A program made the translations under genes and the position numbers. From positions 186,001-250,000 of the forward strand of contig NZ_CBDBDD010000009.1 in the NCBI RefSeq assembly GCF_965203655.1: 64,000 nt of DNA. The letters run 5' to 3'. The DNA is from Poriferisodalis sp965203655 (GTDB taxonomy: Bacteria > Actinomycetota > Acidimicrobiia > Acidimicrobiales > Poriferisodalaceae). How positions within the stretch are numbered: the stretch's first letter is position 1; each line of letters starts with the position of its first letter. This document shows, piece after piece, positions 7,988 to 15,711 of this stretch. The notes below the pieces were generated by a model. It was not told the DNA's origin, searched no databases, and worked only from the letters and a program-made list of their open reading frames with translations.

Positions 7988-8404
7988 CTAATGGATCGGC
8001 TTCAAGCCATCGCGTCGGGTTAAGGACCAGAGTGAAGGACCTCTCTGGGTTCCGACCTCGCCAACAATGTCATCCCAGTGACGCTCGACGAGCGCAGCCA
8101 TCTGGGATTTGTCCATGTTCTTGGTGCTGGTGAGAAACACTGCCCTGACAGCCGACCGCATCAAGTGATCGCGCTCGTTCTTGTCGCGGCGAATCCTCTT
8201 GTCTCGCGTGATGAAGATCAGGTCTCGGCCACCCGCGCCGAGCGCGTCGTGCACATCCGGGTCCTTCGCGGACACTGGGATTTCCGGAATCGCAGGGTGT
8301 CCGACCCAATACACGAGTCCAGGGTGCAGAGCGTCGAGTTCGTATGCGACACCCAGAATGTTCTCGTCAATGAAGACTCCGCTGAACGTGCCGCCTCGCG
8401 CCAT
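7988..8404 (-). CDS. VapC45-like PIN toxin
   Basis: This 138-residue protein fits the VapC45 PIN-like group by length and layout: an N-terminal VFIDENILGVA acidic motif, a middle KDPDVHDALGAGGRDLIFIT block with further acidic residues, then TRDKRIRRDKNERDHL. M. tuberculosis VapC45 is about the same length and is likewise encoded next to a larger DUF433-type antitoxin. The ATG at 8404 lies 12 bases after the partner's stop. Ribonuclease activity is inferred from the family. Confidence 0.7.
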   Translation of the reverse strand: MARGGTFSGVFIDENILGVAYELDALHPGLVYWVGHPAIPEIPVSAKDPDVHDALGAGGRDLIFITRDKRIRRDKNERDHLMRSAVRAVFLTSTKNMDKSQMAALVERHWDDIVGEVGTQRGPSLWSLTRRDGLKPIH

Positions 8405-8416
8405 GGTGGTGCCAGT

Positions 8417-9094
8417 TCATGCGACCCGTGAGCATCTCAGGGCGTCGTCGACAACGTCGTCGCTGATGTCCCACGTCGCCTTGATGTCGTCACGTGCTTC
8501 GCCAGCGGCGATCGCCTCGGCAATCGCGGAGACCCGCAGTCGCCGGCCTCGGACTGTGGGCTCGCCGAAGCCGTATTCGGGGTCCAGCACCACGTTCGGC
8601 GTGCCGAACAGGCGGAAGCGGCGCACCTCATCTGTTTCCTCGTACTCGGCGTCCTGCTGAAAGCGCTGAACTTCCATCGAGAGCATGACGTTCTGGTTGG
8701 TGCGCACTACGAACCGCAGCGACGGGCTCAGCACCGTCTCGTCTTGAACGCGCAGGACGAGATCCCGGCCGTCTTCGCTGAGAAAAGGGCGAGAGGTTGC
8801 CAGCGGATAGTCGGTCTCGAATTCTCTGCGCAACGCCATGATCGCCGGCCGCATTCGCACGACCGCGACGCCGCGGCTTCGGTACTCGGCGATCAGCCGA
8901 GTCTCGACGAACTCGCCCCACGTGACCGCATCGGAACCCGTGGTTTCTGCACGCGCCAGCGGCTCGTACTGGCGACCGCGACGCTCGTAGCCGTCGATCC
9001 AACGCCGCGCTGTGCCGATGCCCAAGTCGAGCAAGCGGTCCACCTGGCTCATCACGTACACCTCGCGGTGAAGCAGCGACGTGACCTGACCCAT
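8417..9094 (-). CDS. VapB45-like antitoxin (DUF433-type)
   Basis: The ATG at 9094 is preceded by GGGAGGTTCTC, a strong Shine-Dalgarno, so I prefer it to upstream starts. The 225-residue protein has an N-terminal HTH-like segment (SQVDRLLDLGIGTARRWIDGYERRG), a middle region, and a C-terminal DUF433 module (GTPNVVLDPEYGFGEPTVRGRRLRVSAIAEAI, then a second helical part DDIKATWDISDDVVDDALR). Size and order match VapB45 of mycobacteria. It would bind operator DNA and neutralise the VapC45-like product. Confidence 0.7.
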   Translation of the reverse strand: MGQVTSLLHREVYVMSQVDRLLDLGIGTARRWIDGYERRGRQYEPLARAETTGSDAVTWGEFVETRLIAEYRSRGVAVVRMRPAIMALRREFETDYPLATSRPFLSEDGRDLVLRVQDETVLSPSLRFVVRTNQNVMLSMEVQRFQQDAEYEETDEVRRFRLFGTPNVVLDPEYGFGEPTVRGRRLRVSAIAEAIAAGEARDDIKATWDISDDVVDDALRCSRVA

Positions 9095-9167
9095 GAGAAC
9101 CTCCCGGGACGCGTCCTCATCCTCACAATGCCACGAACTCTGCGTCCGAGCCGAGTCAATTGCGCTG

Positions 9168-9776
9168 TCAGGCCTCCCCGTCGAGGGTGCCCGGTGGCGT
9201 TGCTGCCAGTGACCTGGTCCAGGCTTGGACCTCACGCCGAGAGGACAGCCAGATGATCGGGAGATCAGGGCGCTGCTCGGCCAATGCTTGGACGCGTGGC
9301 GCGTGCTCGTGGTGGGTTCGTATCGCCCAGCGGATGATGTGGTCGGGATCGCTCAGGATCGTCCGAAGGGGCGGTTCGCGAAGCCCATTCCACAGCTCGG
9401 TTCGACGAACGACCCGACGCAGCGTCCGTCTCACTACACGGGCGGTCGCCAGCCATTTCGGCAGGTCCAGGAACACCAGCAGATCGGCACGCACGGCTAG
9501 CAGCGGGCGAGCGATCGTGTACTGCCATCCGGTGACCCACTCATCTTGAGCGGCCAGCGCAACGATGTCGTCGCGGAACGTCGGTCTTGGCTGCCATTGC
9601 GGGCCGTGATACAGAGCGTCTAGCTCGGCGTACGGCAGTTCCCAATGGGCAGCGAGCAGTCGGGCAAGCGTCGACTTGCCAGAAGCAACCGCACCTGCCA
9701 CCAAGACCCGTTTCGGCCTCAGCGGCAGCCCATCGGACCACCTCAGAACTGACACTCCGGCAAGCGTATGAGCCAA
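9168..9776 (-). CDS. P-loop NTPase, adenylate kinase/topology-modulation-like
   Basis: The N-terminal Walker A motif is VAGAVASGKST (about residues 26-36), then YAELDALYHGPQWQPRPTFR, the substrate-region pattern of the small kinase-like family often named DNA topology modulation protein (FlaR). Later LLVFLDLPKWLATARVVRRTLRR resembles the Walker B and lid Arg cluster. The TTG at 9776 or the GTG at 9755 could be the start. The first 80 bases around the start repeat upstream of the next lipoprotein gene. Its substrate is unknown. Confidence 0.68.
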   Translation of the reverse strand: MAHTLAGVSVLRWSDGLPLRPKRVLVAGAVASGKSTLARLLAAHWELPYAELDALYHGPQWQPRPTFRDDIVALAAQDEWVTGWQYTIARPLLAVRADLLVFLDLPKWLATARVVRRTLRRVVRRTELWNGLREPPLRTILSDPDHIIRWAIRTHHEHAPRVQALAEQRPDLPIIWLSSRREVQAWTRSLAATPPGTLDGEA

Positions 9777-9796
9777 GTTTGCGAGCCCTCAGGTGC
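9717..9796. repeat. 80-bp direct repeat, copy 1 (start region of P-loop gene)
   Basis: It aligns with 10419-10497 from CCTCAGCGGCAG to GCCCTCAGGTGC with scattered substitutions. On the minus strand it spans the translation start and the first codons of the P-loop gene, giving both proteins the common peptide VLRWSD. Confidence 0.75.
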
Positions 9797-9833
9797 GCCC
9801 AGCCGACTCGCCGATTGTCGATCGGTCTTTCGG

Positions 9834-10457
9834 TCAGTTGCAGGAAGTGCCGACTGCGAGCTGTACGGGGATCTCTTCGTCGTCGGCAGAGGCCAGCAGC
9901 TTGACGCAGCCGGGCTTGTCCACCCAGATGCCGCCTGCCCAGACGATCCACTCGCCGCGATCGGCCCCGCACGGCCAGCCGCCTACGTATTCGGCTGAGT
10001 CGACGTCGCATGCCGGACCGTGCGAGTCGCAGGGGCCGGCTGTCAGCGCATCGGCAGTCCCGAACTCACCCTGCCCGTGTTCGAGGAAGGCATAACCCGG
10101 GGCTTTCACGATCTCGAGCGATGCCTGCTGGGAGCGGCGCACGAGCAGCCCGAACTTCGCGAACCGGTAGTCCTCGAAGCCGGAGCCCTCCGGGCCGAAT
10201 CGGCCGAGCTGCAGCGGTCCCGAAGGCAGCGCGATGAACCCGCCGTTAGCGCCGTATGCCGTGTAGCCACGACCGGGATCGGGGACCACGTCGATGACGT
10301 CAATGCACTCGACCACTCGATGCCCCGGTCGATCTTCGGCCGTCTGGTTGTCTGCAGTGCTCCCAGTGCAAGCGAAGGCGACCCCGACAATCACCGCAAC
10401 ACCTACGATCCGCACCAACCTCAGCGGCAGTGCATCGGACCATCTGAGCACTGTCAC
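9834..10457 (-). CDS. Putative lipoprotein of unknown function
   Basis: The GTG at 10457 (or 10451) starts VTVLRWSDALPLRLVRI, followed by a hydrophobic stretch VGVAVIVGVAFAC with a lipobox-like end. The mature part (about 180 residues) has several Cys residues and ends VQLAVGTSCN. The first 13 residues nearly match those of the neighbouring P-loop protein because the start regions are a repeat. This may mean the signal sequence was assembled from a copied 5' end. No family recognised. Confidence 0.55.
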   Translation of the reverse strand: MTVLRWSDALPLRLVRIVGVAVIVGVAFACTGSTADNQTAEDRPGHRVVECIDVIDVVPDPGRGYTAYGANGGFIALPSGPLQLGRFGPEGSGFEDYRFAKFGLLVRRSQQASLEIVKAPGYAFLEHGQGEFGTADALTAGPCDSHGPACDVDSAEYVGGWPCGADRGEWIVWAGGIWVDKPGCVKLLASADDEEIPVQLAVGTSCN

Positions 10458-10497
10458 CTCGGCAAGCGTAGGAGCGAGGTCGCCAGCCCTCAGGTGC
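10419..10497. repeat. 80-bp direct repeat, copy 2 (start region of lipoprotein gene)
   Basis: This is the partner of 9717-9796. It covers the promoter-proximal and start region of the minus-strand lipoprotein gene. Divergence is concentrated near the middle and around the alternative start codons. Confidence 0.75.
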
Positions 10498-10520
10498 TCC
10501 TCGTCGATGCGGCCAGTGAT

Positions 10521-10535
10521 ATCAGATAATCTGAT
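10521..10535. promoter_or_regulatory. Perfect 7-1-7 palindrome at Phd/VapC promoter
   Basis: ATCAGAT, a central A, then ATCTGAT form an exact inverted repeat that ends three bases before the antitoxin GTG. A GATAAT at 10525-10530 inside it could be the -10 box, which would make the mRNA leaderless. An autoregulatory operator is the likely role. Confidence 0.6.
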
Positions 10536-10538
10536 TTT

Positions 10539-10781
10539 GTGGCAGAGATCAGCGCTACTGAGGCTGCACGGGAGTTTGCAGATGTGCTCGACGCCGTGGA
10601 GCACCGTGGGGAGCGGTTCACGGTCGTGCGGCGCGGCAAGGCGATCGCTCGCATCGAGCCCTTGGCCGGCGGCGAAGGCCGCAGGACAAAACAACTTCTT
10701 GCCGAGACGAGCCCCGATACAGAATGGGCCGGCCAGCTCGCCGAGACTCGCCGACTGCTTGAACTCGACACTCGAACATGA
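10539..10781 (+). CDS. Phd/YefM-type antitoxin
   Basis: This 80-residue protein shows the Phd pattern AEISATEAAREFADVLDAVE, then RFTVVRRGKAIARIEPL and an acidic C-terminal tail (LAETRRLLELDTRT). The GTG start comes nine bases after a GATAAT box and has no room for a Shine-Dalgarno, so translation is probably leaderless. The stop overlaps the toxin ATG by four bases. A palindrome covers the promoter, as expected for autoregulation. Confidence 0.78.
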   Translation: MAEISATEAAREFADVLDAVEHRGERFTVVRRGKAIARIEPLAGGEGRRTKQLLAETSPDTEWAGQLAETRRLLELDTRT

Positions 10782-11176
10782 CAGCGCTACTGCTCGACAC
10801 GACCGTCCTCATCGACGCCGAACGCGACCAAAAACAGCTTGACCGGCTCATCGGGGACGACGACTCGGTCGCCATCGCTGCGATCACCGTTGCCGAACTT
10901 CTCGTCGGCGTCCATCTGGCCACGCAGCGACATCGCGCCCGCCGCCAGGCATTCGCCGACGCAGTGGTCGACGCCATCCCGGTCCTGCCTTACGGCACCG
11001 AGGTGGCTGCGGCGCATGCCGAGCTGCTGGCCGAGACCCATCGAGCGGGCCGGCCGCGCGGCGCTCACGACCTCATCATTGCGGCCACGGCACGAGCCAC
11101 GAACCGCACGGTCATTACCGCCGATCCGTCAGGTTTCGACGGCCTCCCCGGCGTCTCTATCGCCACCTACCGCTGA
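10778..11176 (+). CDS. vapC: VapC PIN-domain toxin
   Basis: The canonical PIN features are all visible in 132 residues: LLLDTTVLIDAE (Asp7), the ITVAELLVGVH block with the conserved Glu, GAHDLIIAATA with the third acidic ligand and RTVITADPSGFDGLPG at the end. The ATG overlaps the antitoxin stop (ATGA). The product is predicted to be a Mg-dependent endoribonuclease neutralised by the preceding Phd-type protein. The specific vapC paralogue cannot be named. Confidence 0.85.
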   Translation: MTALLLDTTVLIDAERDQKQLDRLIGDDDSVAIAAITVAELLVGVHLATQRHRARRQAFADAVVDAIPVLPYGTEVAAAHAELLAETHRAGRPRGAHDLIIAATARATNRTVITADPSGFDGLPGVSIATYR

Positions 11177-11205
11177 GCGGCGGGTTCAGATTCTGGCGGA
11201 GCCGT

Positions 11206-11610
11206 GCCCCGCTCAGCGGGCGGCGCGCAGGCGCAGGCGTGATGCGGCGGCGTAGAGCAGCCAGCCGAGGCACCACGCCGTCACTGCCACCAGCAGAACC
11301 GTCTCGCCACGAGCGTCCAAGCCGGGGGCGTAGAACGGCTCGACGAAGTACTGGGAGATGAATCCGCCCCGGTACGGCGTGTTGCCCGCGAGACGCCAGA
11401 GACCTTTCTCCCAGACCGTCAGCGGGCACGGCAGCCCGGGCAGGTTCACCGCCGCGATCGGCACCAGCGCCACGAGGTACCAGCGCATCAATCGAGGGCT
11501 GCGTGCAGCCAGCGGTGCGCCGACCACGATGAAGACGGCCAGCAGCCCGTGGACAAGCGCCACAGCGGCCGCCAGCAACCATGCGACCACACCGCCACGC
11601 TACGCCTGCC
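11206..11610. repeat. Duplicated segment A, copy 2 (DUF2784 gene)
   Basis: This is the second copy of 4711-5115. It lies only about 50 bases from copy 2 of segment B, whereas the first copies are separated by about 2.3 kb. Confidence 0.85.
11213..11590 (-). CDS. DUF2784 membrane protein, copy 2
   Basis: This protein is about 96 percent identical to the product of 4718-5095, with the same length and transmembrane layout. The gene is directly downstream of the DUF2237 copy 2 gene on the same strand (76-base gap), so the pair could be cotranscribed here. The tight pairing looks like the ancestral arrangement. Confidence 0.8.
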   Translation of the reverse strand: MVAWLLAAAVALVHGLLAVFIVVGAPLAARSPRLMRWYLVALVPIAAVNLPGLPCPLTVWEKGLWRLAGNTPYRGGFISQYFVEPFYAPGLDARGETVLLVAVTAWCLGWLLYAAASRLRLRAAR

Positions 11611-11661
11611 GAAGGGCCGAGGGCGCGAGCAGCCGGCGCGTCGATGTGACGCTGCCCCGGT

Positions 11662-12080
11662 GGGGGCTAGGTGGCGTTGCCGGTGTGGCGGTGGGCGTTG
11701 AGGTCGCTCAGGCTCGCCCACTCCAGGGTGCGGGCGTGAGTCGACTCCAGCACTACGGGGGGAGCGACGCCTGCCTCGAGCGCTTCGGTCCAGCGTGAGG
11801 CGCACAGGCACCACTGGTCGCCCGGCCGCAGCCCATCGAATCCCGTGGCCGGCTGCGGTGTCGACAGGTCGTTGCCGGCCGACTTGGAGAACTCCAGGAA
11901 CTCTGCGGTCATCACGGCGCACACCGTGTGCACGCCGAAGTCGCCCGAGTCGGTGTTGCAGCAGCCGTCGCGGAACCAGCCGGTGAGCGGGTCATACGAG
12001 CACGGCTGCAGTTCGTCTCCGAGAACGTTCTGGGCCACGCATCCCAGTCTCTCAGGTCGCCGCCACCACCGAACGAGCAG
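11662..12080. repeat. Duplicated segment B, copy 2 (DUF2237 gene)
   Basis: This is the second copy of 7432-7850. Sequence similarity ends after GAACGAGCAG, and the flanking DNA leads into the RHH/MazF promoter rather than the remnant found beside copy 1. Confidence 0.85.
11667..12038 (-). CDS. DUF2237 family protein, copy 2
   Basis: This 123-residue protein differs from copy 1 (7437-7808) at two residues only: Asn to Asp in the PCSYDPLTG block and Pro to Ala at the penultimate position. The GTG start at 12038 is conserved between copies. The gene lies upstream of the DUF2784 copy 2 gene. Confidence 0.82.
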   Translation of the reverse strand: MAQNVLGDELQPCSYDPLTGWFRDGCCNTDSGDFGVHTVCAVMTAEFLEFSKSAGNDLSTPQPATGFDGLRPGDQWCLCASRWTEALEAGVAPPVVLESTHARTLEWASLSDLNAHRHTGNAT

Positions 12081-12134
12081 CCGACCAACGTGCGTAGTCC
12101 AGCCGCAGACCGTGCCACGCACTTCGGAGATGGC

Positions 12135-12153
12135 GTATTACGAAACGTGATAC
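12135..12153. promoter_or_regulatory. Near-perfect palindrome at RHH/MazF promoter
   Basis: GTATTACG and CGTGATAC are 8-base arms with one mismatch around an AAA centre. The right arm leads into TACACT, a possible -10 box, seven bases before the GTG start of the antitoxin. A leaderless, autoregulated operon is inferred, as at 10521-10535. Confidence 0.6.
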
Positions 12154-12162
12154 ACTGCCGGA

Positions 12163-12402
12163 GTGGCACACGCGATATCTGTTCGGCTCGACAACGAGGC
12201 GCTCCGGGCTCTTCGCAGAGTCGAAGCGCAGGGTCTGACGCAATCCGAAGCGGTACGCAGGTCCATTGTGAATGAGGCCGAGCGTCTTCGTGGCCGCCGT
12301 GCTCTCGCCGCCGAGGCTGCTGCATTGGAGGCTGACGAAGCCGATCGGGCCGAGATGGCCGCCGTTGCCGGCTTGATGGAAGAACTCCGTGCGCCGGGGT
12401 GA
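12163..12402 (+). CDS. RHH-type antitoxin (MazE/VapB-like)
   Basis: The 79-residue protein has the ribbon-helix-helix pattern AHAISVRLDNEALRALRRVE, then GLTQSEAVRRSIVNEAERL, and an acidic Ala/Glu-rich tail that would wrap the toxin. The GTG start has no leader for a Shine-Dalgarno. The last 14 bases overlap the MazF gene, the usual antitoxin-toxin coupling. Confidence 0.78.
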   Translation: MAHAISVRLDNEALRALRRVEAQGLTQSEAVRRSIVNEAERLRGRRALAAEAAALEADEADRAEMAAVAGLMEELRAPG

Positions 12403-12703
12403 TGTCCACGAGCTGCGCCTTCCGAAGGGTGTCGGACACGAGCAACAGGGGCGCCGGTACGGCATTGTGGTGCAGTCCGACGCACTGCTGCCTCGATCGG
12501 TAGTCCTGATTGCGCCGACGTCCACGAGTGCACGATCAGCTTCATTTCGCCCCACCGTCGACGTTGCCGGGCGCAGCACACGGGTGCTGGCGGAGCACGT
12601 CGGGGCCGTTGATGTCAGCCGCCTCGGTGACGTCGTCGGACACCTCACGCAAGAGGAGCAGTGGGGAGTCGATACAGCCCTGGCGACCGTGCTCGATCTC
12701 TGA
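12389..12703 (+). CDS. MazF/PemK-family toxin
   Basis: This 104-residue MazF-like protein carries the family blocks VRRGDVHELRLP, then GHEQQGRRYGIVVQSDALLPRSVVLIAPTS, the DVAGRSTRVLAEHVGAVDVSRLG strand region and a final helix (EEQWGVDTALATVLDL). MazF toxins are sequence-specific endoribonucleases. The GTG start lies inside the antitoxin gene. The cleavage sequence cannot be predicted. Confidence 0.82.
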   Translation: MRRGDVHELRLPKGVGHEQQGRRYGIVVQSDALLPRSVVLIAPTSTSARSASFRPTVDVAGRSTRVLAEHVGAVDVSRLGDVVGHLTQEEQWGVDTALATVLDL

Positions 12704-12794
12704 CCAACCGCATCTCCGCTGCACCCGACCGCCCGGTGTGCACAGAGTCAGGCGGAGCGACCTCCGCATCGAGCGCCGCGGGTGCGGTGCTGGG

Positions 12795-13442
12795 TCAGTC
12801 GGTCGCCTGGGGTCGCAGGGAGTCGATGAGGCGGGCCATCAGGGGGTTCCAATCGTCATCGTCGGGCCTCGGACGCTCGGGGACCTGTGAGCGCATGGCC
12901 AGGTAGGTCCCGAGACCGAGCGATTGGCACAGGAACACGACAGCTTCGGTGCTCAGCGACGGATCGATGGCGCCCTCGGCTTTGCCCGCCTCCACGATCT
13001 CGGTCAGCTCGACGGCTTCGGTCTCTTGGGCCTGGGAGATCGAGCCGTGCAGCATGCCGTCGCGGCTGCCGCTGACGCACGCCTCGATCCACAGGTTGCG
13101 GGTCTGATCGCGAGCATCGGTGAGCAGATTGGAACCGAGCATCGCGAGCTTCTCGGCCGTGGTCGCCTCAAGGTCCTTGATCAGCAGCAGCATCCGCTGC
13201 GCGGATGCGTGCTCGACGGTGGCCACGAACATCTCGCGCTTGCTGGTCCAGCGTGCGTAGATCGCGCCGGTAGTCAAGCCGCAGTTGCGTGCGATCTCCG
13301 AGACTGTGGCCGCCTCGAAACCGCGCTCGCCGAACACGATGATCGCCGAGTCCAGCAGGCGTTGTGTGACCTCCGCGGGTCCACGCCCGCTCTGGCGGGG
13401 GAGTCTCGAAGCAAGCTGTTCGGGCAGTGGAACCGACGGCAC
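12795..13442 (-). CDS. TetR-family transcriptional regulator
   Basis: Residues about 24-72 form the TetR HTH: VTQRLLDSAIIVFGERGFEA, then TVSEIARNCGLTTGAIYARW and SKREMF. A helical ligand-binding domain follows to residue 215, with a Pro/Arg/Asp-rich segment near the end. The GTG start at 13442 is tentative. The CnbZ-like deaminase gene next to it (63 bases away, same strand) is a candidate target. Confidence 0.82.
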   Translation of the reverse strand: MPSVPLPEQLASRLPRQSGRGPAEVTQRLLDSAIIVFGERGFEAATVSEIARNCGLTTGAIYARWTSKREMFVATVEHASAQRMLLLIKDLEATTAEKLAMLGSNLLTDARDQTRNLWIEACVSGSRDGMLHGSISQAQETEAVELTEIVEAGKAEGAIDPSLSTEAVVFLCQSLGLGTYLAMRSQVPERPRPDDDDWNPLMARLIDSLRPQATD

Positions 13443-13505
13443 TGGCCGCTGAGCGTAGTTCTGCCGGCCGGTCTCCTCCGCCAGCCCGCCGACATGTGAG
13501 CATTT

Positions 13506-14252
13506 CTACACAGCGATCTCGTGCCGCACGCTGCGCACGTCCATCTCGTAGTCGAGATCGATGACCGGCGGACGCGACCGGTACCAGCGCAGGCCATGGC
13601 GGGTCGCCGCGCCCATCGCCCCGATCACGGCGTCCTCCAGCAGCCCCTCATGCATGAACACCGTGTACACGTCGGTTGTGGTGACGAGATCCCAGCCAGC
13701 GCCCATGGCCGCCAGACGTGAACTCATGGTGGCGGTCACGAAGGCCGCCTTCTCGCGCATGGCCTCGGGATCGGTCTCGCCCTTGCGGATGATCTCGTTG
13801 TCGTCGAGCGTCGCTTCTGGGATCTCCCCCGCGCCCGAAACGACGAACGTCGTCGGTGCGTCGGCCGCTTCGACTGTGTAGGAAAACGCATGCAGCACCG
13901 GCTCGGCGGGCGGATGGTGCTCAGGAGCCACATTGGTGCGGGCCATCGGGTTGTGATCGCCGACGTAGAGATCCCATGACCGGACGAGCTCGATGTAGCC
14001 GGCGTTGAACTCGATGAAGTCGGGCATCGAATACGGCGCAGGGCAGCGCAGCTCGATGGCGCACAGTGCCTGGCGTTCGCGGCCGATCCCGCCGAGGTGG
14101 GCATCGATCAGCTCGAAGCCCTCGCGCCACGGCAGGTACGCGTCCAGCGTGGCGTGAATGATCTCGTGCCCTGCTGCGGCGATCACTCCGCTGGAGAAGG
14201 GCGAGATGCCGGTGAGGAAGCGGTACCCGCCCCGGGGATTGTCGATCAGCAT
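13506..14252 (-). CDS. CnbZ-like 2-aminomuconate deaminase (RidA-like)
   Basis: The start is set by AAGGAGGCCAAC directly before the ATG at 14252. Conserved blocks of the CnbZ family follow: GGYRFLTGISPFSSGV, GHEIIHATL, the WREGFELIDAHL stretch, ALCAIELRCPAPYSM, FIEFNAGY and MARTNVAPEHHPPAEPVLHAF. In known pathways these enzymes deaminate 2-aminomuconates during aminophenol or chloronitrobenzene breakdown. No ring-cleavage genes accompany it, so its substrate here is open. Length 248 residues. Confidence 0.65.
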   Translation of the reverse strand: MLIDNPRGGYRFLTGISPFSSGVIAAAGHEIIHATLDAYLPWREGFELIDAHLGGIGRERQALCAIELRCPAPYSMPDFIEFNAGYIELVRSWDLYVGDHNPMARTNVAPEHHPPAEPVLHAFSYTVEAADAPTTFVVSGAGEIPEATLDDNEIIRKGETDPEAMREKAAFVTATMSSRLAAMGAGWDLVTTTDVYTVFMHEGLLEDAVIGAMGAATRHGLRWYRSRPPVIDLDYEMDVRSVRHEIAV

Positions 14253-14341
14253 GTTGGCCTCCTTGAGCGCCGCCATGTGGCTGCCCGGACAGTAGTGATT
14301 CTCTGCGGGGCAGAGCGTGCCGGTGTCCTGAAGGTCTCGGC

Positions 14342-14452
14342 TCAGCCGCTGGGCATGCTCCAGCTCAAGACCAGCAGGCAGCCGGCGAGCGCTACGGCGA
14401 TGGCGAGCAGCCAGTCGCCCGTGCGGGATCGGGTCTCGGTTGAGGTGTTCAT
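14342..14452 (-). CDS. Possible 36-residue single-pass membrane protein
   Basis: An ATG at 14452 opens 36 codons ending at TGA. Residues 14-31 form a hydrophobic helix (WLLAIAVALAGCLLVLSW) after a polar n-region (NTSTETRSRTGD). The Shine-Dalgarno is weak. It lies in the 334-base gap between the deaminase gene and the divergent binding-protein gene, upstream of the former. The membrane-like composition is the only support. Confidence 0.3.
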   Translation of the reverse strand: MNTSTETRSRTGDWLLAIAVALAGCLLVLSWSMPSG

Positions 14453-14586
14453 TCTGATTTCTCTGTCTCTGTCCACCATGCTCTTCGCATGTGTGCTGTC
14501 TCGGGTTCAGTGCACCAGGGGGGTGTGACATCGAGGAATCCGGGACTAGACCTAAGGTCATGCGCATGAGGTTGAAGGAACTCGGT

Positions 14587-15696
14587 ATGAGCGCCGCTCA
14601 TCGCGGGCGGATCTGCGTCCTCGGTGTTGCCGCCGGCGTGCTCGTAGCTGCATGCGCCGCCGGCGACACCAGCAACGAAGCGCGCGCACCCGCGGCAGCA
14701 GAACCGGTCCCTGTCGTCCAGTCACAAGACAACGACCTGCTGCAGACGGTGAGGACTCGGGGCATCCTCAACTGCGGCGTTTACGGCGCCGCGGTGGCCT
14801 TCTCCGAGACGCAACCCGACGGCAGCACCACCGGCTTCGACGCTGACTACTGCCGGGCCCTCGCGATCACGATCCTTGGCGACGCCGGAGCCGTCAACTT
14901 CGTGCCCCTCACCTCTGCCGAGCGGTTCCTCGCATTGCAGACCGGCATCATCGATGTGCTGGTGCGAAACACGACCTATACCCAAAGCCGCGACACAGAG
15001 CTAGCGCTCGACTTCGCGCCGGTCACGTACTACGACGGCCAGCAGCTGATGGGCCGTGCCAGCGACGGGTTCACGGCGGAGTCAACCGTGGCGGATGTCG
15101 CGGGCGCCATCGTCTGCGCGACTGCGGGCACCACGACCGAGCAGAACATGGCCGACGCGGCCGACGCTGCGGGCATCGAGATCTCGCTGCAGACCTTCGA
15201 AGACATCGACATCATCACGCAGAACTTCACCGCCGGCGCCTGCGATGTGATGACCACCGACGGATCGGCGCTCGTCGGCCGCCGGGCCCGCCAGCAGGGC
15301 GACCAGCAGTGGGTGATCTTCCCGGCGCAGCCGTTCTCGAAGGAACCGCTCGCCCCGGTGTACCCGCCCAACCAGTCCGCCTTCGGCGACATCGTCAACT
15401 GGACGGTCTACGCCACGATCATCTTCGATGAGAAGGGCATCACCTCGGCCAACGTCGACGACCTGATGGCCAGCGGGCAGCTCGATGCTGAGGCCATCCG
15501 GCTGCTCGGGGGCGAGGGCGAGCTGCAGACCGCCATGGGCTTGGCGCCCGACGCCTTCTACCAAGTCGTCAAGCAGATCGGGAACTACGACGAGATCTAC
15601 ACCCGTCACCTCGTGCCTGTCGGGCTGCAGCGGGCCGGCGGCCCCAACGCACGCTGGAGCGAGGGTGGGCTGATCTACGCACCCCCGGCACGCTGA
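14587..15696 (+). CDS. Amino-acid ABC transporter substrate-binding lipoprotein (AapJ-like)
   Basis: I choose the ATG at 14587, after GAAGGAACTCGGT, because it gives a compact lipoprotein signal (GVAAGVLVAAC). The mature 340 residues follow the general L-amino-acid binding protein order: LLQTVRTRGILNCGVYG, GFDADYCRALAITI, RFLALQTGIIDVLVRNT, TCATAG-like and the terminal YDEIYTRHL block. No permease or ATPase adjoins it. A perfect GACCTAAGGTC palindrome at 14549-14559 lies just upstream and may be an operator. Substrate range is inferred from AapJ. Confidence 0.78.
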   Translation: MSAAHRGRICVLGVAAGVLVAACAAGDTSNEARAPAAAEPVPVVQSQDNDLLQTVRTRGILNCGVYGAAVAFSETQPDGSTTGFDADYCRALAITILGDAGAVNFVPLTSAERFLALQTGIIDVLVRNTTYTQSRDTELALDFAPVTYYDGQQLMGRASDGFTAESTVADVAGAIVCATAGTTTEQNMADAADAAGIEISLQTFEDIDIITQNFTAGACDVMTTDGSALVGRRARQQGDQQWVIFPAQPFSKEPLAPVYPPNQSAFGDIVNWTVYATIIFDEKGITSANVDDLMASGQLDAEAIRLLGGEGELQTAMGLAPDAFYQVVKQIGNYDEIYTRHLVPVGLQRAGGPNARWSEGGLIYAPPAR

Positions 15697-15711
15697 TCGA
15701 GAGGGGCCGAC

